Shown one piece after another: positions 25,023 to 33,022 of a DNA stretch of 64,000 nt (position 1 is the first letter of the stretch; each line of letters starts with the position of its first letter). The stretch spans positions 62,001-126,000 of the forward strand of contig NZ_JALGYW010000009.1 of assembly GCF_023111095.1 (NCBI RefSeq). Direction: 5' to 3'. The notes beneath the pieces were generated by a model, which saw nothing but the letters and a program-made list of their open reading frames with translations, was not told the DNA's origin and made no database searches. The translations under genes were made by a program, and so were the position numbers. This DNA is from Maribellus sp. YY47. Lineage in GTDB: Bacteria; Bacteroidota; Bacteroidia; Bacteroidales; Prolixibacteraceae.

Positions 25023-27680
25023 ATGAACCGAAATAACCTGATCGTCCTGCTGGGATTGTTTTTTATTTTTTCTGCCTGTCAAAAAAATGAAACACTTCAC
25101 GTTTACGACCTTCTTTGCGAAAACCTGGACAACCCAACTGCCATCGATAAAACCACACCACGTTTTAGCTGGAAAATCAGCAGCGAACAAAACGGCACCA
25201 GACAAAAGGCTTTTCAGCTGCTGGTGGCCAGCGATGTTGCTTTGCTGACCGAAAAAAAAGCCGATCTCTGGAACTCCGATAAAACAAGTTCGTCAACCAG
25301 CATTTTGCTTCCCTATAACGGAAAGAAACTGAATTCAGGGACAACCGCCGTTTGGAAGGTTCGTGTGTGGGACAACCACGGAAATGTATCACCGTGGAGC
25401 GCCCCCGCAAGCTTTGGAATCGGGTTATTGAATCCCGCCGACTGGCAGGCAGCTTACATTGCCTGTAACACCGATGCCGGTTACCGCGAATGTCCGCAGG
25501 TCTACCAATCGTTTGATGCCGATGATACCAATGCCCGATACTTGTTGCACGTCAATTCGCTGGGCTATCACGAAGTGTATATGAATGGGAAAAAGGCAGG
25601 AAGCGGCGTGCTGACTCCGGCTGTTTCGCAATTTAACAAGCGCTCGCTGATTAACACCTACGATGTTTCGGAGCTGATAAAAAAAGGGACAAACGACTTA
25701 ATACTCTGGCTGGGCAGTGGCTGGTACACCACCGGGCTACCTGGCGTGGTAAACGATGGACCGGTGGTTCGCGCACAACTCGAAAAAGTAGCCGGTAACG
25801 AACGCCAGATCGTCCTTTCGACCGACTCCACCTGGCGCGGGCGATCCAGTAGTTATTCCCGTCATGGCAGCTGGCGGCCTCATCAGTTTGGCGGCGAAAT
25901 ACTGGATGGTATACGTGCAAAAAGCGATTTACTGGTGAATGATCCCAAACGCGAATGGAAAGCAGTTTCCATTATCGATGTACCGGAACACGAGGTTAGT
26001 CCGCAAATGGTGGAGCTGAATACCCTTCAGAACACCATCAAACCGGCGGCAATCACAGCCCTTTCGAACGACACTTTTTTGATTGACATGGGGACCAACC
26101 TCACCGGCTGGCTCGAATTTCATTTCAACCCACTGCAAGCCGGACAAACCGTTACGCTGAGTTACTGTGACCACCTCAACCAGGAAGGAAAATTCAACGA
26201 CCGGAATCAATACGATCAATACATTGCCTCGGGAACAGAGCCCGAAGTTTTTAGCAATAAATTCAATTACCACGGATTCAGGTACGTGCAGGTGACCGGC
26301 CTCAACGAAATTCCTTCAGCCGATTCGATCACCGCTTCGCTTGTCCGCACCGGTTTTGAGGAAGCCTCGGGTTTTGAATGTTCCGATCCCGATTTAAACG
26401 CCATTCACAACATGCTGCATTACACGCTGCAGTGCCTGAGCATTGGCGGCGATTTGGTCGACTGTCCGCAACTGGAGCGGCTGGGCTATGGCGGCGACGG
26501 AAATGCCTCGACAGTAACCGCGCAAACCATGTACAACCTGGCTCCGCTGTACAACAACTGGCTGCAAACCTGGGCCGACGTGATCCGCGAAGACGGCGGA
26601 ATGCCCCACACCGCTCCCAACCCGTATTCAGCAGGTGGCGGCCCTTACTGGTGTGGTTTTATTATTACCGCTTCGTGGAATACCTACCTGAATTACGGCG
26701 ATACGCTGGTGCTGCAGAAATATTACCCGGTGATGCAAAAATGGCTCGGCTATGTGGAAAAATACAGTATTGACGGAATTCTGAAACCATGGCCCAACAA
26801 CGACTACCGCAACTGGTACCTGGGCGACTGGGCAACACCGGTGGGCATTAACCAAACAGAAGAAGCTTCGGTGGATGTGGTGAATAATGCCTTTGTAGCG
26901 GTTTGCCTCGGCGATATGCAAAAAATTGCCCGCGTTCTCGGAAAATCCGAAGACGAGCAAAAGTATGCCGCGCAAAAAGAGCAACTTCAGCAACGCATAC
27001 ACGAAGTGTATTTTAACGAAGCGACTAACACTTACGGAACGGGTACGCAAATCGATCTTGCTTTCCCGATGCTCGCCGGCGTAGTGCCCGGCGATAAACT
27101 GAAAGACGTAAAACAATCGCTTTACCACGAAACAAACGAAGTGCGTAAAGGCCATTTTGCCTGCGGGCTGGTGGGGCTTCCGGTGCTGACCGAATGGGTG
27201 CTTAAAAACCAGGCGCCCGACCTCATGCTTTCGATGATGAAAAAGCGCGACTACCCCAGCTACCTCTATATGATCGACAACGGCGCCACCACTACCTGGG
27301 AACACTGGGACGGCGCCCGGAGCCGGATTCACAACTGCTACAACGGAACAGGTTCGTGGTTTTACCAGGCGCTTGGCGGAATGTCTCCCGTGGAAGATGC
27401 CCCCGCCTACCAAAAGGTACGGATCGAGCCACAAATCCCCAATGGCATCAGCTGGGCCAAAACCTGGAAGGAAACACCTTACGGTAAACTGGCGGTAAAC
27501 TGGAAGCTCAACGGAATCAACGTCGAAATGACCGTCGAAATTCCGGTGGGCGTGGAAGCCGAATTTGTTTTCCCCTTCACCACCCAGGAATACCTGATTG
27601 ATGGCTCAGCCAAAGAACTACTCAGCAACAAAAGCATTGCGCTGAAAAGCGGAAAGTACACGATTGGGTATATGAGGTAG
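25023..27680 (+). CDS. GH78 alpha-L-rhamnosidase lipoprotein
   Basis: An 885-residue exported enzyme that removes terminal alpha-L-rhamnose. The signal peptide ends in a lipobox (IFSAC, Cys near 19), so it is anchored in a membrane. The bacterial rhamnosidase N-terminal and concanavalin-like domains cover about 30-440 (PRFSWKISS near 47). The (alpha/alpha)6 barrel starts near 450, with the motif DCPQLERLGYGGD, whose Glu485 matches the general acid of GH78, although the usual 'DER' is 'LER' here. A C-terminal beta domain ends near 880. No transporter or regulator is adjacent, so it is an isolated glycan-degrading gene. Confidence 0.92.
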   Translation: MNRNNLIVLLGLFFIFSACQKNETLHVYDLLCENLDNPTAIDKTTPRFSWKISSEQNGTRQKAFQLLVASDVALLTEKKADLWNSDKTSSSTSILLPYNGKKLNSGTTAVWKVRVWDNHGNVSPWSAPASFGIGLLNPADWQAAYIACNTDAGYRECPQVYQSFDADDTNARYLLHVNSLGYHEVYMNGKKAGSGVLTPAVSQFNKRSLINTYDVSELIKKGTNDLILWLGSGWYTTGLPGVVNDGPVVRAQLEKVAGNERQIVLSTDSTWRGRSSSYSRHGSWRPHQFGGEILDGIRAKSDLLVNDPKREWKAVSIIDVPEHEVSPQMVELNTLQNTIKPAAITALSNDTFLIDMGTNLTGWLEFHFNPLQAGQTVTLSYCDHLNQEGKFNDRNQYDQYIASGTEPEVFSNKFNYHGFRYVQVTGLNEIPSADSITASLVRTGFEEASGFECSDPDLNAIHNMLHYTLQCLSIGGDLVDCPQLERLGYGGDGNASTVTAQTMYNLAPLYNNWLQTWADVIREDGGMPHTAPNPYSAGGGPYWCGFIITASWNTYLNYGDTLVLQKYYPVMQKWLGYVEKYSIDGILKPWPNNDYRNWYLGDWATPVGINQTEEASVDVVNNAFVAVCLGDMQKIARVLGKSEDEQKYAAQKEQLQQRIHEVYFNEATNTYGTGTQIDLAFPMLAGVVPGDKLKDVKQSLYHETNEVRKGHFACGLVGLPVLTEWVLKNQAPDLMLSMMKKRDYPSYLYMIDNGATTTWEHWDGARSRIHNCYNGTGSWFYQALGGMSPVEDAPAYQKVRIEPQIPNGISWAKTWKETPYGKLAVNWKLNGINVEMTVEIPVGVEAEFVFPFTTQEYLIDGSAKELLSNKSIALKSGKYTIGYMR

Positions 27681-28613
27681 GTGAAGTGCATGGAGCAGAG
27701 AGCATGGAGCAAAGAGCTGCGAGCTATTGATAAATTGTGAAACTGCTAAATTGTAAAAATGGATACGGGGCACAGAACTTTGCAAAACTCCGGCTTTTTT
27801 ACGATAACACTTTATAACGGAAAACGCAGTATGCGTTTGATTTTCATAGAGCCGGACATTCCCCGGCAGCCGCAACCCGGTACGGGTTGGATTTACTGAG
27901 GTGTTAACTGAGGCGTGTGCCGAAGCTATCGAATCCCTGTCTGCCGCCAGGCAGGCGAACGGGGTCTGTTTTACCGATTTTGTCTGATGTTATTATAATC
28001 CAATCCTTACAGGATTGTTTTTAGGATGAGCACCGAAATTCAATCGGTACAAGTCTCCACAAAACCGACTGCAGTTACCAAAGAACCGACCCGGGTTGGT
28101 AAAAAGCCGGCTGCAGTTACCCGGGAGCATACACGAGTCACCATTTTACCGACTAAAGTAGCTTATGAAGTAACACGAGTCACCATTTTGCCGACTGGAG
28201 TAGCTTCTGAAGCAAAAGCAGTTACCTTTTTGCCGACTGTAGTACCTTCTGAACCCCGGCGAGTTTGTTTTGAAGTACCCGGGGGTACTTCTGAAGTGGG
28301 GAGGGGTACTTCCGAAGTACCCCCCTAAAGCCTGAAAACTACTCCATAACATATTGCCTGAGGTATCATTAATTCTATTTATGTTTACTTTTATTCCAAA
28401 ATTTACTGGCACAAAAAATCAATAACCTTGAATACGCGATTACACAAAAAAAACAGAAAAAGTTGGGTTACACACCCAAATTGGAGTGATAAACCAACCT
28501 GACAATAAGAAATTGAAAATCAGCGTAACTAAATAACCCGACTGGGTGGGTTCCACATACGTTATATCCAATATTAAAAAGAGCCGCACATTATTGATAA
28601 ATACTAACGAAAC
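27681..28613. other. Accessory intergenic region with repeats and hairpins
   Basis: About 930 bp before an AT-rich gene. It holds five heptamers GCATGGA, GCAGAGA, GCATGGA, GCAAAGA, GCTGCGA (27688-27722), a 7-bp stem AAACGCA-GTA-TGCGTTT (27822-27838), a small CCTGTCTGCC/GGCAGGC palindrome near 27940, a short terminator-like hairpin CAATCCT-TAC-AGGATTG plus Ts (28001-28022), the 21-bp repeat block (own entry) and an ACATACGTTA border at 28555-28564. Base composition drops sharply in GC after about 28340. Confidence 0.6.
28026..28331 (+). repeat. 21-bp tandem repeat array forming a continuous open frame
   Basis: After a short lead, about twelve degenerate 21-bp units (28062-28319) each encode a heptapeptide of the form P-T-x-V-x-x-x, for example PTAVTKE, PTRVGKK, HTRVTIL, PTGVASE. 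Units alternate in two flavours, hinting at a 42-bp higher-order repeat. An ATG at 28026 opens a 101-codon frame that ends in TAA at 28329. The last units contain perfect hairpins, GAAGTACCC-GG-GGGTACTTC and GGGGTACTTC-C-GAAGTACCCC. A 21-bp repeat keeps one frame open automatically, so protein coding is not proven; no signal peptide or fold is visible. It may be a minisatellite, a cruciform-prone element or a small repetitive protein. Confidence 0.7.
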
Positions 28614-30326
28614 ATGAAAATCACGGTTAATAAATTCAAAGGCATTGATAACGCAGTAATTGAATTAGATGACATTACAATATTTGTTGGAGCTAATAAT
28701 GCAGGTAAAAGTAGCTTTATTCAAGCAATTCAATTTGCGGTTTCTGGTTGCCAGACAATGGACTTACACTCTATTCCATGGAGAAACGCTCAGACAGATA
28801 GAGCAACATCTTTTAATTCTGATGAATTCTTATATACTCCAACAAGAAATATTGAATCACTATATCACAAAGCGAAACTTACTGAAAGAACGGAATCTAT
28901 TAAAATTAGTTTTGAAAATGAAATAGGAACTTCAACTATAACTTTTGGCAAGGGAAGAAATAAAGGAATATCAACAAAATTAGTTAATAAACCACTTGGA
29001 AACGAACTCTGCAACTTAAACAATCCATTTTGTGTGTATGTCCCAGGTATAGCCGGGATACCAATAGTGGAAGTTTATGAACCAGAAATTAAAGTACGTA
29101 AATCCGCCGTACGAGGAGATAGCAATAATTTTCTTAGGAATATTCTTCTTCGAATTAGAAATGATGAAAATGCTCAAAAATGGACAAATTTCATTGAATC
29201 GTTAAACAAAATTTATTCGGAACTTGATATCACCGTTAGTTATAATGAAAATGAATCTGAATTTATCGTAAGTAATGTAACCTATGATGGTGAAACATTG
29301 CCATTAGATTCGATTGGAACAGGAGTTCTTCAAACAATGCAAATATTCGCATATATGGAATATTTTTCACCTAAAATTTTATTACTCGACGAGCCAGATA
29401 GTCACCTTCACCCAACAAAACAGAGATTATTAGCTAGCGAAATTAAAAGAAGGTCAGAATTGAATCCAGATATGAAAGTCGTATTTTCAACTCACTCAAT
29501 GCAATTATTGAGATCCTTGAGTACAGTAAAAACATATCACTTTATCAATGGAAAAGCTGAATTAACTGAAAATGAGAGTGCTGTTTTAATGGACATTGGA
29601 GCGCTAGATGCTGACTATTTGTTTTCAAAACCAAACTTGAAATATGTAATATTAACCGAGGATAACGTAGATAACATAAAAGAGAAGAAAAATTTTATTA
29701 AGCAATTTGTTCTATCGCATGGATTAAACGAAAATGAATTTGTGTTACATTCTTATCAAGGCTGTAAAAATATGCATACTGCTAGTGTATTACAGGCTCT
29801 TGTTCGCAAACATATTCCTGCTGCTAAAGTAATTGTGCATATCGATAAAGACCAACGCTTGGATGAAAATGATGCAGATATTGTCACGCTTTCAAGTAAA
29901 GCAAACACCCATGATGTATTGTTGTTTATAACCGAGTTTAGTGAAATCGAGAATTATTTCTGTAATCCAGAACACATATCAAACATTTATCACTTAAATC
30001 TACCTGACATCCAAGAATTATATACGACAGAACTACAAAACCTAAAAGCTTTAACATCTCAGAAACTTTCTGATTTCATTCTAAATGAAAGGTCAGCATT
30101 AATAATGGATGACAAAAAGAGAATCAAAACACAACTTTTAGATGAAATAATAGCGAACGAAGTAAATACTAAACTTGAAACATTGTGTCCTGGCAAAGAA
30201 TTGATGGCAAAAATACGTGTTAGATTGCAAAATGAATTTGGTGTTGGTGATTTATCTTTATTGGTTGCACCTTCACAATCATTAAAATCAGATGTTTTCC
30301 AGAAACTTATTTCAAGAGATGAATAA
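28614..30326 (+). CDS. OLD-like AAA ATPase with TOPRIM-like C-terminus
   Basis: A 570-residue cytoplasmic ATPase of the RecF/SMC/OLD type. Walker A GANNAGKSS is at about 26-34, a signature-like DSIGTGVLQTMQI near 228, Walker B ILLLDEPDSHLHP near 254-266 and the STHSMQLL switch histidine near 291. The C-terminal third looks like a divergent TOPRIM: ILTEDN near 345, VIVHIDKDQ (Asp-x-Asp) near 405, and EIENYF near 443, a motif often seen in the tails of such proteins. OLD-like nucleases often act in phage defence, but no partner gene is adjacent. The gene is much richer in AT than its neighbours and is flanked by border-like sequences, so it is probably acquired. Confidence 0.85.
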   Translation: MKITVNKFKGIDNAVIELDDITIFVGANNAGKSSFIQAIQFAVSGCQTMDLHSIPWRNAQTDRATSFNSDEFLYTPTRNIESLYHKAKLTERTESIKISFENEIGTSTITFGKGRNKGISTKLVNKPLGNELCNLNNPFCVYVPGIAGIPIVEVYEPEIKVRKSAVRGDSNNFLRNILLRIRNDENAQKWTNFIESLNKIYSELDITVSYNENESEFIVSNVTYDGETLPLDSIGTGVLQTMQIFAYMEYFSPKILLLDEPDSHLHPTKQRLLASEIKRRSELNPDMKVVFSTHSMQLLRSLSTVKTYHFINGKAELTENESAVLMDIGALDADYLFSKPNLKYVILTEDNVDNIKEKKNFIKQFVLSHGLNENEFVLHSYQGCKNMHTASVLQALVRKHIPAAKVIVHIDKDQRLDENDADIVTLSSKANTHDVLLFITEFSEIENYFCNPEHISNIYHLNLPDIQELYTTELQNLKALTSQKLSDFILNERSALIMDDKKRIKTQLLDEIIANEVNTKLETLCPGKELMAKIRVRLQNEFGVGDLSLLVAPSQSLKSDVFQKLISRDE

Positions 30327-30331
30327 AATAC

Positions 30332-30545
30332 AGGCTACAGCAAAGTACATATTGCAGGGCGGGGTTCGGCGGTACACCAACTGCGGATTGGCTTTAGGCC
30401 GATTTCCGCTTCGCTCCAATTCTCGCATCGCAGTTCCGTGTCGTTCGGACAGGAACGCTCTCCGAAATCTGCCCCAACAACATTTACCAACCGTTATAAC
30501 AAATTTCCCAAATGCCAGAAACATTGATTTTTCTTGCTAACGCTA
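30332..30545 (+). repeat. Structured cassette-end-like element A
   Basis: Starts 6 nt after the ATPase stop. GC-rich and imperfectly palindromic: AACTGCG (30379-30385) pairs with CGCAGTT (30429-30435), ATTGG (30387-30391) with CCAAT (30416-30420), and TTCC/TGTC with GACA/GGAA within 30434-30454. The outer arms around GGGCGGGG and TGCCCC also pair partly. It ends in ACCAACCGTTATAAC. The right half (ACGCTCTCCGAAATCTGC ... CCGTTA) matches element B at 62413-62538 read on the minus strand. This kind of sequence is familiar as a dispersed repeat in Bacteroidota; a recombination-site role is inference. Confidence 0.6.
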
Positions 30546-30752
30546 AATAAGGCCTTTAATATCGCGCCGATTTGATGAAAAACACAAATTCATAAATTCC
30601 CGATATCTTGAGGTTTACATTTGCATTACTATGAATTTAAAATACACAAACGTTAGACTTTTCTAATATAAAATGGAGACCAGGAACCATTATAAAAACG
30701 GGGAGAATACCGAAAAGCCATAGGAGTAGGAAATTAAAGAAAATCTTAAAAA
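30546..30752. other. AT-rich spacer before a small secreted protein gene
   Basis: No gene is seen. A third border-like sequence ACGTTAG occurs at 30650-30656, about 100 nt before the next gene. Confidence 0.3.
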
Positions 30753-31199
30753 ATGAAAAAGTTATTATTTGTATTGTTTGCAGTTTTATCTGTTAATGCT
30801 TATGCACAAGATTGGAAAGATGAATTAGCTAAAGATTTAGTTGAAATTAAAGCAGAAAAAATGACTGCTACTGATTTGACATTAATAACAATGTTAGCGG
30901 ATGGGACATCAATGCAAGTGAAAGCTTATGCAGAAGCACCCGCCAATAGTTTTATCAGTAGAGACCAATTTGTTGCAATCTTTTCTACTTTAACAATAAC
31001 GCTTATAGAAAATATGTTAAGTGAAGCAGGGTTGACTGAAAGTGATTACAAAACAAAGACAGTTGAAATTGAAGACTTAATTGGAACAGCAGATGTTGAA
31101 TTAAGTTGTTATATGGGTAAAAATGGGATTCAGATAGTAATTAAAGCTGGAGGAGAAGAGAATAAAGTTACTCAAACCTGGGAATCTATGTTTGAATAA
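30753..31199 (+). CDS. Small secreted protein, unknown function
   Basis: A 148-residue protein with a clean signal peptide (about 1-19, VNAYAQ). The mature part is acidic and soluble, with mixed helices and strands (EIEDLIGTADVELSCYMGKN near 110-129) and a single cysteine. I do not recognise a family. The gene is AT-rich like the ATPase gene before it and lies between structured element A and the intron-like remnant, so it probably belongs to the same accessory segment. Confidence 0.75.
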   Translation: MKKLLFVLFAVLSVNAYAQDWKDELAKDLVEIKAEKMTATDLTLITMLADGTSMQVKAYAEAPANSFISRDQFVAIFSTLTITLIENMLSEAGLTESDYKTKTVEIEDLIGTADVELSCYMGKNGIQIVIKAGGEENKVTQTWESMFE

Positions 31200-31214
31200 A
31201 CAAAGTACACTATC

Positions 31215-31310
31215 GAGTAGACGGCCGGTGAGCCAATAGCTCACCGGAGCGCCTTTCACACTATCCGTCAGCTGACGGACGCAACTTTCGCATACGGTTC
31301 TGAGGACTCT
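31215..31310 (-). mobile_element. Possible group II intron 3'-end remnant (domain V/VI-like)
   Basis: Read on the minus strand, the segment begins GAACCGTATGCGAAAG, continues through a 16-bp palindrome TCCGTCAGCTGACGGA (31264-31279), then GTGTGAAAGGCGCTCCGG, and a perfect hairpin CCGGTGAGC-TATTG-GCTCACCGG (31225-31247), ending CCGTCTACTCGAT. The order GAACCG.., GTGTGA..GGCGCTCC, hairpin, CTACTCGAT is reminiscent of bacterial group II intron domains V and VI with an 'AT' 3' end. No reverse transcriptase is present and domain V is not intact, so this would be a fossil. A plain structured repeat is the alternative. Confidence 0.35.
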
Positions 31311-31403
31311 GGATTATGCCATCGGAAACAACAGTGATTAGGTTTCAACTGTAATAAAGTAGTCAAATAGATACCAATAACATAACAATAAAAATAAACA
31401 ACC

Positions 31404-31976
31404 ATGAATTCAACCTTACTTATTCTGCTTGCAATACTGGTAGTTGTTGCCCTTATTTTCATCGGGATGTACAACGGACTGATCAGAAGAAGAAACGAAG
31501 TGGACAACGCTTTTGGCGGAATGGATGTGCAGCTAAAAAAACGCTATGACCTAATCCCCAACCTGGTGGCTTCGGTAAAAGAATATGCCAAACACGAAAA
31601 AGAACTGCTTAACAAAATTACCGAACTTCGGGCTTCGGCCTTAAAACCCGATTTGTCGGTCAACGAAAAAATAGCGCTTGACAACCAAATATCGGGCGCC
31701 ATCAAAAGTATGCTGATCTCGGTGGAAAATTACCCGGAATTAAAGGCCAACGAAAATTTTATTTTTCTGCAACGCTCGTTAAACGAAGTGGAATCGCAGA
31801 TTTCGGCAGCCCGCCGGACCTTTAACGCGGTGGTAACCGATTACAACAACGGGATCCAGGTATTTCCGAACAGCATTATTGCTGGGATGATGGGAATGAA
31901 ACGTAAGGAAGTTTTTGTGATTCAGCAAGCCGAGCGCGAAAATGTCGATGTCAGCCAAATGTTTAACCAGGCGTAA
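31404..31976 (+). CDS. LemA family protein
   Basis: A 190-residue membrane-anchored helical protein. One N-terminal membrane segment (about 4-24) is followed by the LemA core: YNGLIRRRNEVDNAFGGMDV near 24-43, KRYDLIPNLVASVKEYA near 46-62 and the conserved YNNGIQVFPNSIIAGM near 151-166. LemA proteins are found in most bacteria, exposed at the membrane, without an agreed function. The DUF3137 gene starts at the base after its stop codon, the usual partner in this phylum. Confidence 0.95.
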   Translation: MNSTLLILLAILVVVALIFIGMYNGLIRRRNEVDNAFGGMDVQLKKRYDLIPNLVASVKEYAKHEKELLNKITELRASALKPDLSVNEKIALDNQISGAIKSMLISVENYPELKANENFIFLQRSLNEVESQISAARRTFNAVVTDYNNGIQVFPNSIIAGMMGMKRKEVFVIQQAERENVDVSQMFNQA

Positions 31977-32939
31977 ATGATGTCGTCAGTCAACCTAAAA
32001 GAAATCTACCGTTCAAAATTAAGCCCCGCTTTACTTTCGCTCGAATCGCAACGCAAGGACGTGGTAAAACGCATCCTGCTGTCGGTCGCCATTCTTCTGT
32101 TGGGCATTGTTGCTTTTGTCGTCGGTCAGCAAAGCGAATATGGCTTTATTCCCGGTGTGCTAATCGTTATCGGTGCCTTTGTTTCGTTCGGATTTGCATT
32201 CAGCAAGTACAACAGTTACAAACAAGCCTTTAAAAACAAGGTGGTACGGAAAGTTATCGAGAGTATTGATCCCGACTGGAACTACCATCCCGAAGCGTGC
32301 ATCAGCGAAAACGAATATGTGGAAAGCGGGCTTTTCCAACGACACTGGGACCGTTACAACGGCGACGATCTGATTAGCGGCGTGATCGACAAAACCGATT
32401 TCCGCCTGTCGGAATTGCACACCCAGTACAAAACGGTGTCGGTCGACAGCAAAGGACGCCGGTCGGAACACTGGCACACCATTTTTAAGGGACTGTTTGC
32501 GCACGCCGATTTCAACAAGGAAATCAGGGGCGAAACATTTGTACTTCCCGATATAGCCGAACGGATGTTTGGGAAATGGGGACAGAAACTGCAAAAGTTC
32601 AGTCCGAGGGGCGAGCTGGTAAAACTCGAAAACATTGAGTTTGAAAAATACTTTGTGGTGTACTCGCACGATCAGAACGAGGCCCGGTATATTTTAACAC
32701 CCAAAATAATGGAAGCCATCGTACACATTCGGCAGCAGTTCGACACCGAGATCTACCTTTCGTTTGTGGGCACCAGGGTATACGTGGCCATGTCGTTTTC
32801 GCAGGATTTGTTTGAACCGCGCTTATTCCGGTCGGGAGTGCGTTATTCCGACATTGAGCAAATGTATTACCAGTTCAATACCATTTCGGTAATTGTTAAC
32901 GAGATGAACCTGAATACCAGAATCTGGACCAAAGAATAG
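31977..32939 (+). CDS. DUF3137 membrane protein
   Basis: A 320-residue protein with two adjacent membrane segments at about 32-53 and 56-76, then a large soluble domain with SGLFQRHWDRYNGDDLISG near 112-130 and HTIFKGLFAHADFNKEI near 161-177, the core of DUF3137. It starts directly after lemA, so the two are translated as a pair. They are thought to act together at the inner membrane, but no activity is known. Codon use is like the rest of the backbone, marking the end of the AT-rich insertion. Confidence 0.9.
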   Translation: MMSSVNLKEIYRSKLSPALLSLESQRKDVVKRILLSVAILLLGIVAFVVGQQSEYGFIPGVLIVIGAFVSFGFAFSKYNSYKQAFKNKVVRKVIESIDPDWNYHPEACISENEYVESGLFQRHWDRYNGDDLISGVIDKTDFRLSELHTQYKTVSVDSKGRRSEHWHTIFKGLFAHADFNKEIRGETFVLPDIAERMFGKWGQKLQKFSPRGELVKLENIEFEKYFVVYSHDQNEARYILTPKIMEAIVHIRQQFDTEIYLSFVGTRVYVAMSFSQDLFEPRLFRSGVRYSDIEQMYYQFNTISVIVNEMNLNTRIWTKE

Positions 32940-33022
32940 GCCCAAAGTCAGAATCTAAGGCATTAAGAGAAATAAATATTGAACGAAAAAACTGATTTTT
33001 AGAAAACCATAACCCAACAACA

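Noticed and set aside
26628-27434. Long open frame (268 codons) on the minus strand inside the rhamnosidase gene
   Set aside because: It is antisense to conserved GH78 sequence, has no recognisable domain, and such frames arise from codon bias.
28062-28319. CRISPR array
   Set aside because: The 21-bp units are directly adjacent with no spacers and no cas genes are present.
30312-30524. Minus-strand open frame across structured element A
   Set aside because: It consists of the dispersed repeat itself; similar spurious small proteins are predicted wherever this repeat occurs.
30332-30545. Classical integron attC site
   Set aside because: The core GTTRRRY/RYYYAAC boxes do not match well and no integron integrase is in the window; only a cassette-like arrangement is claimed.
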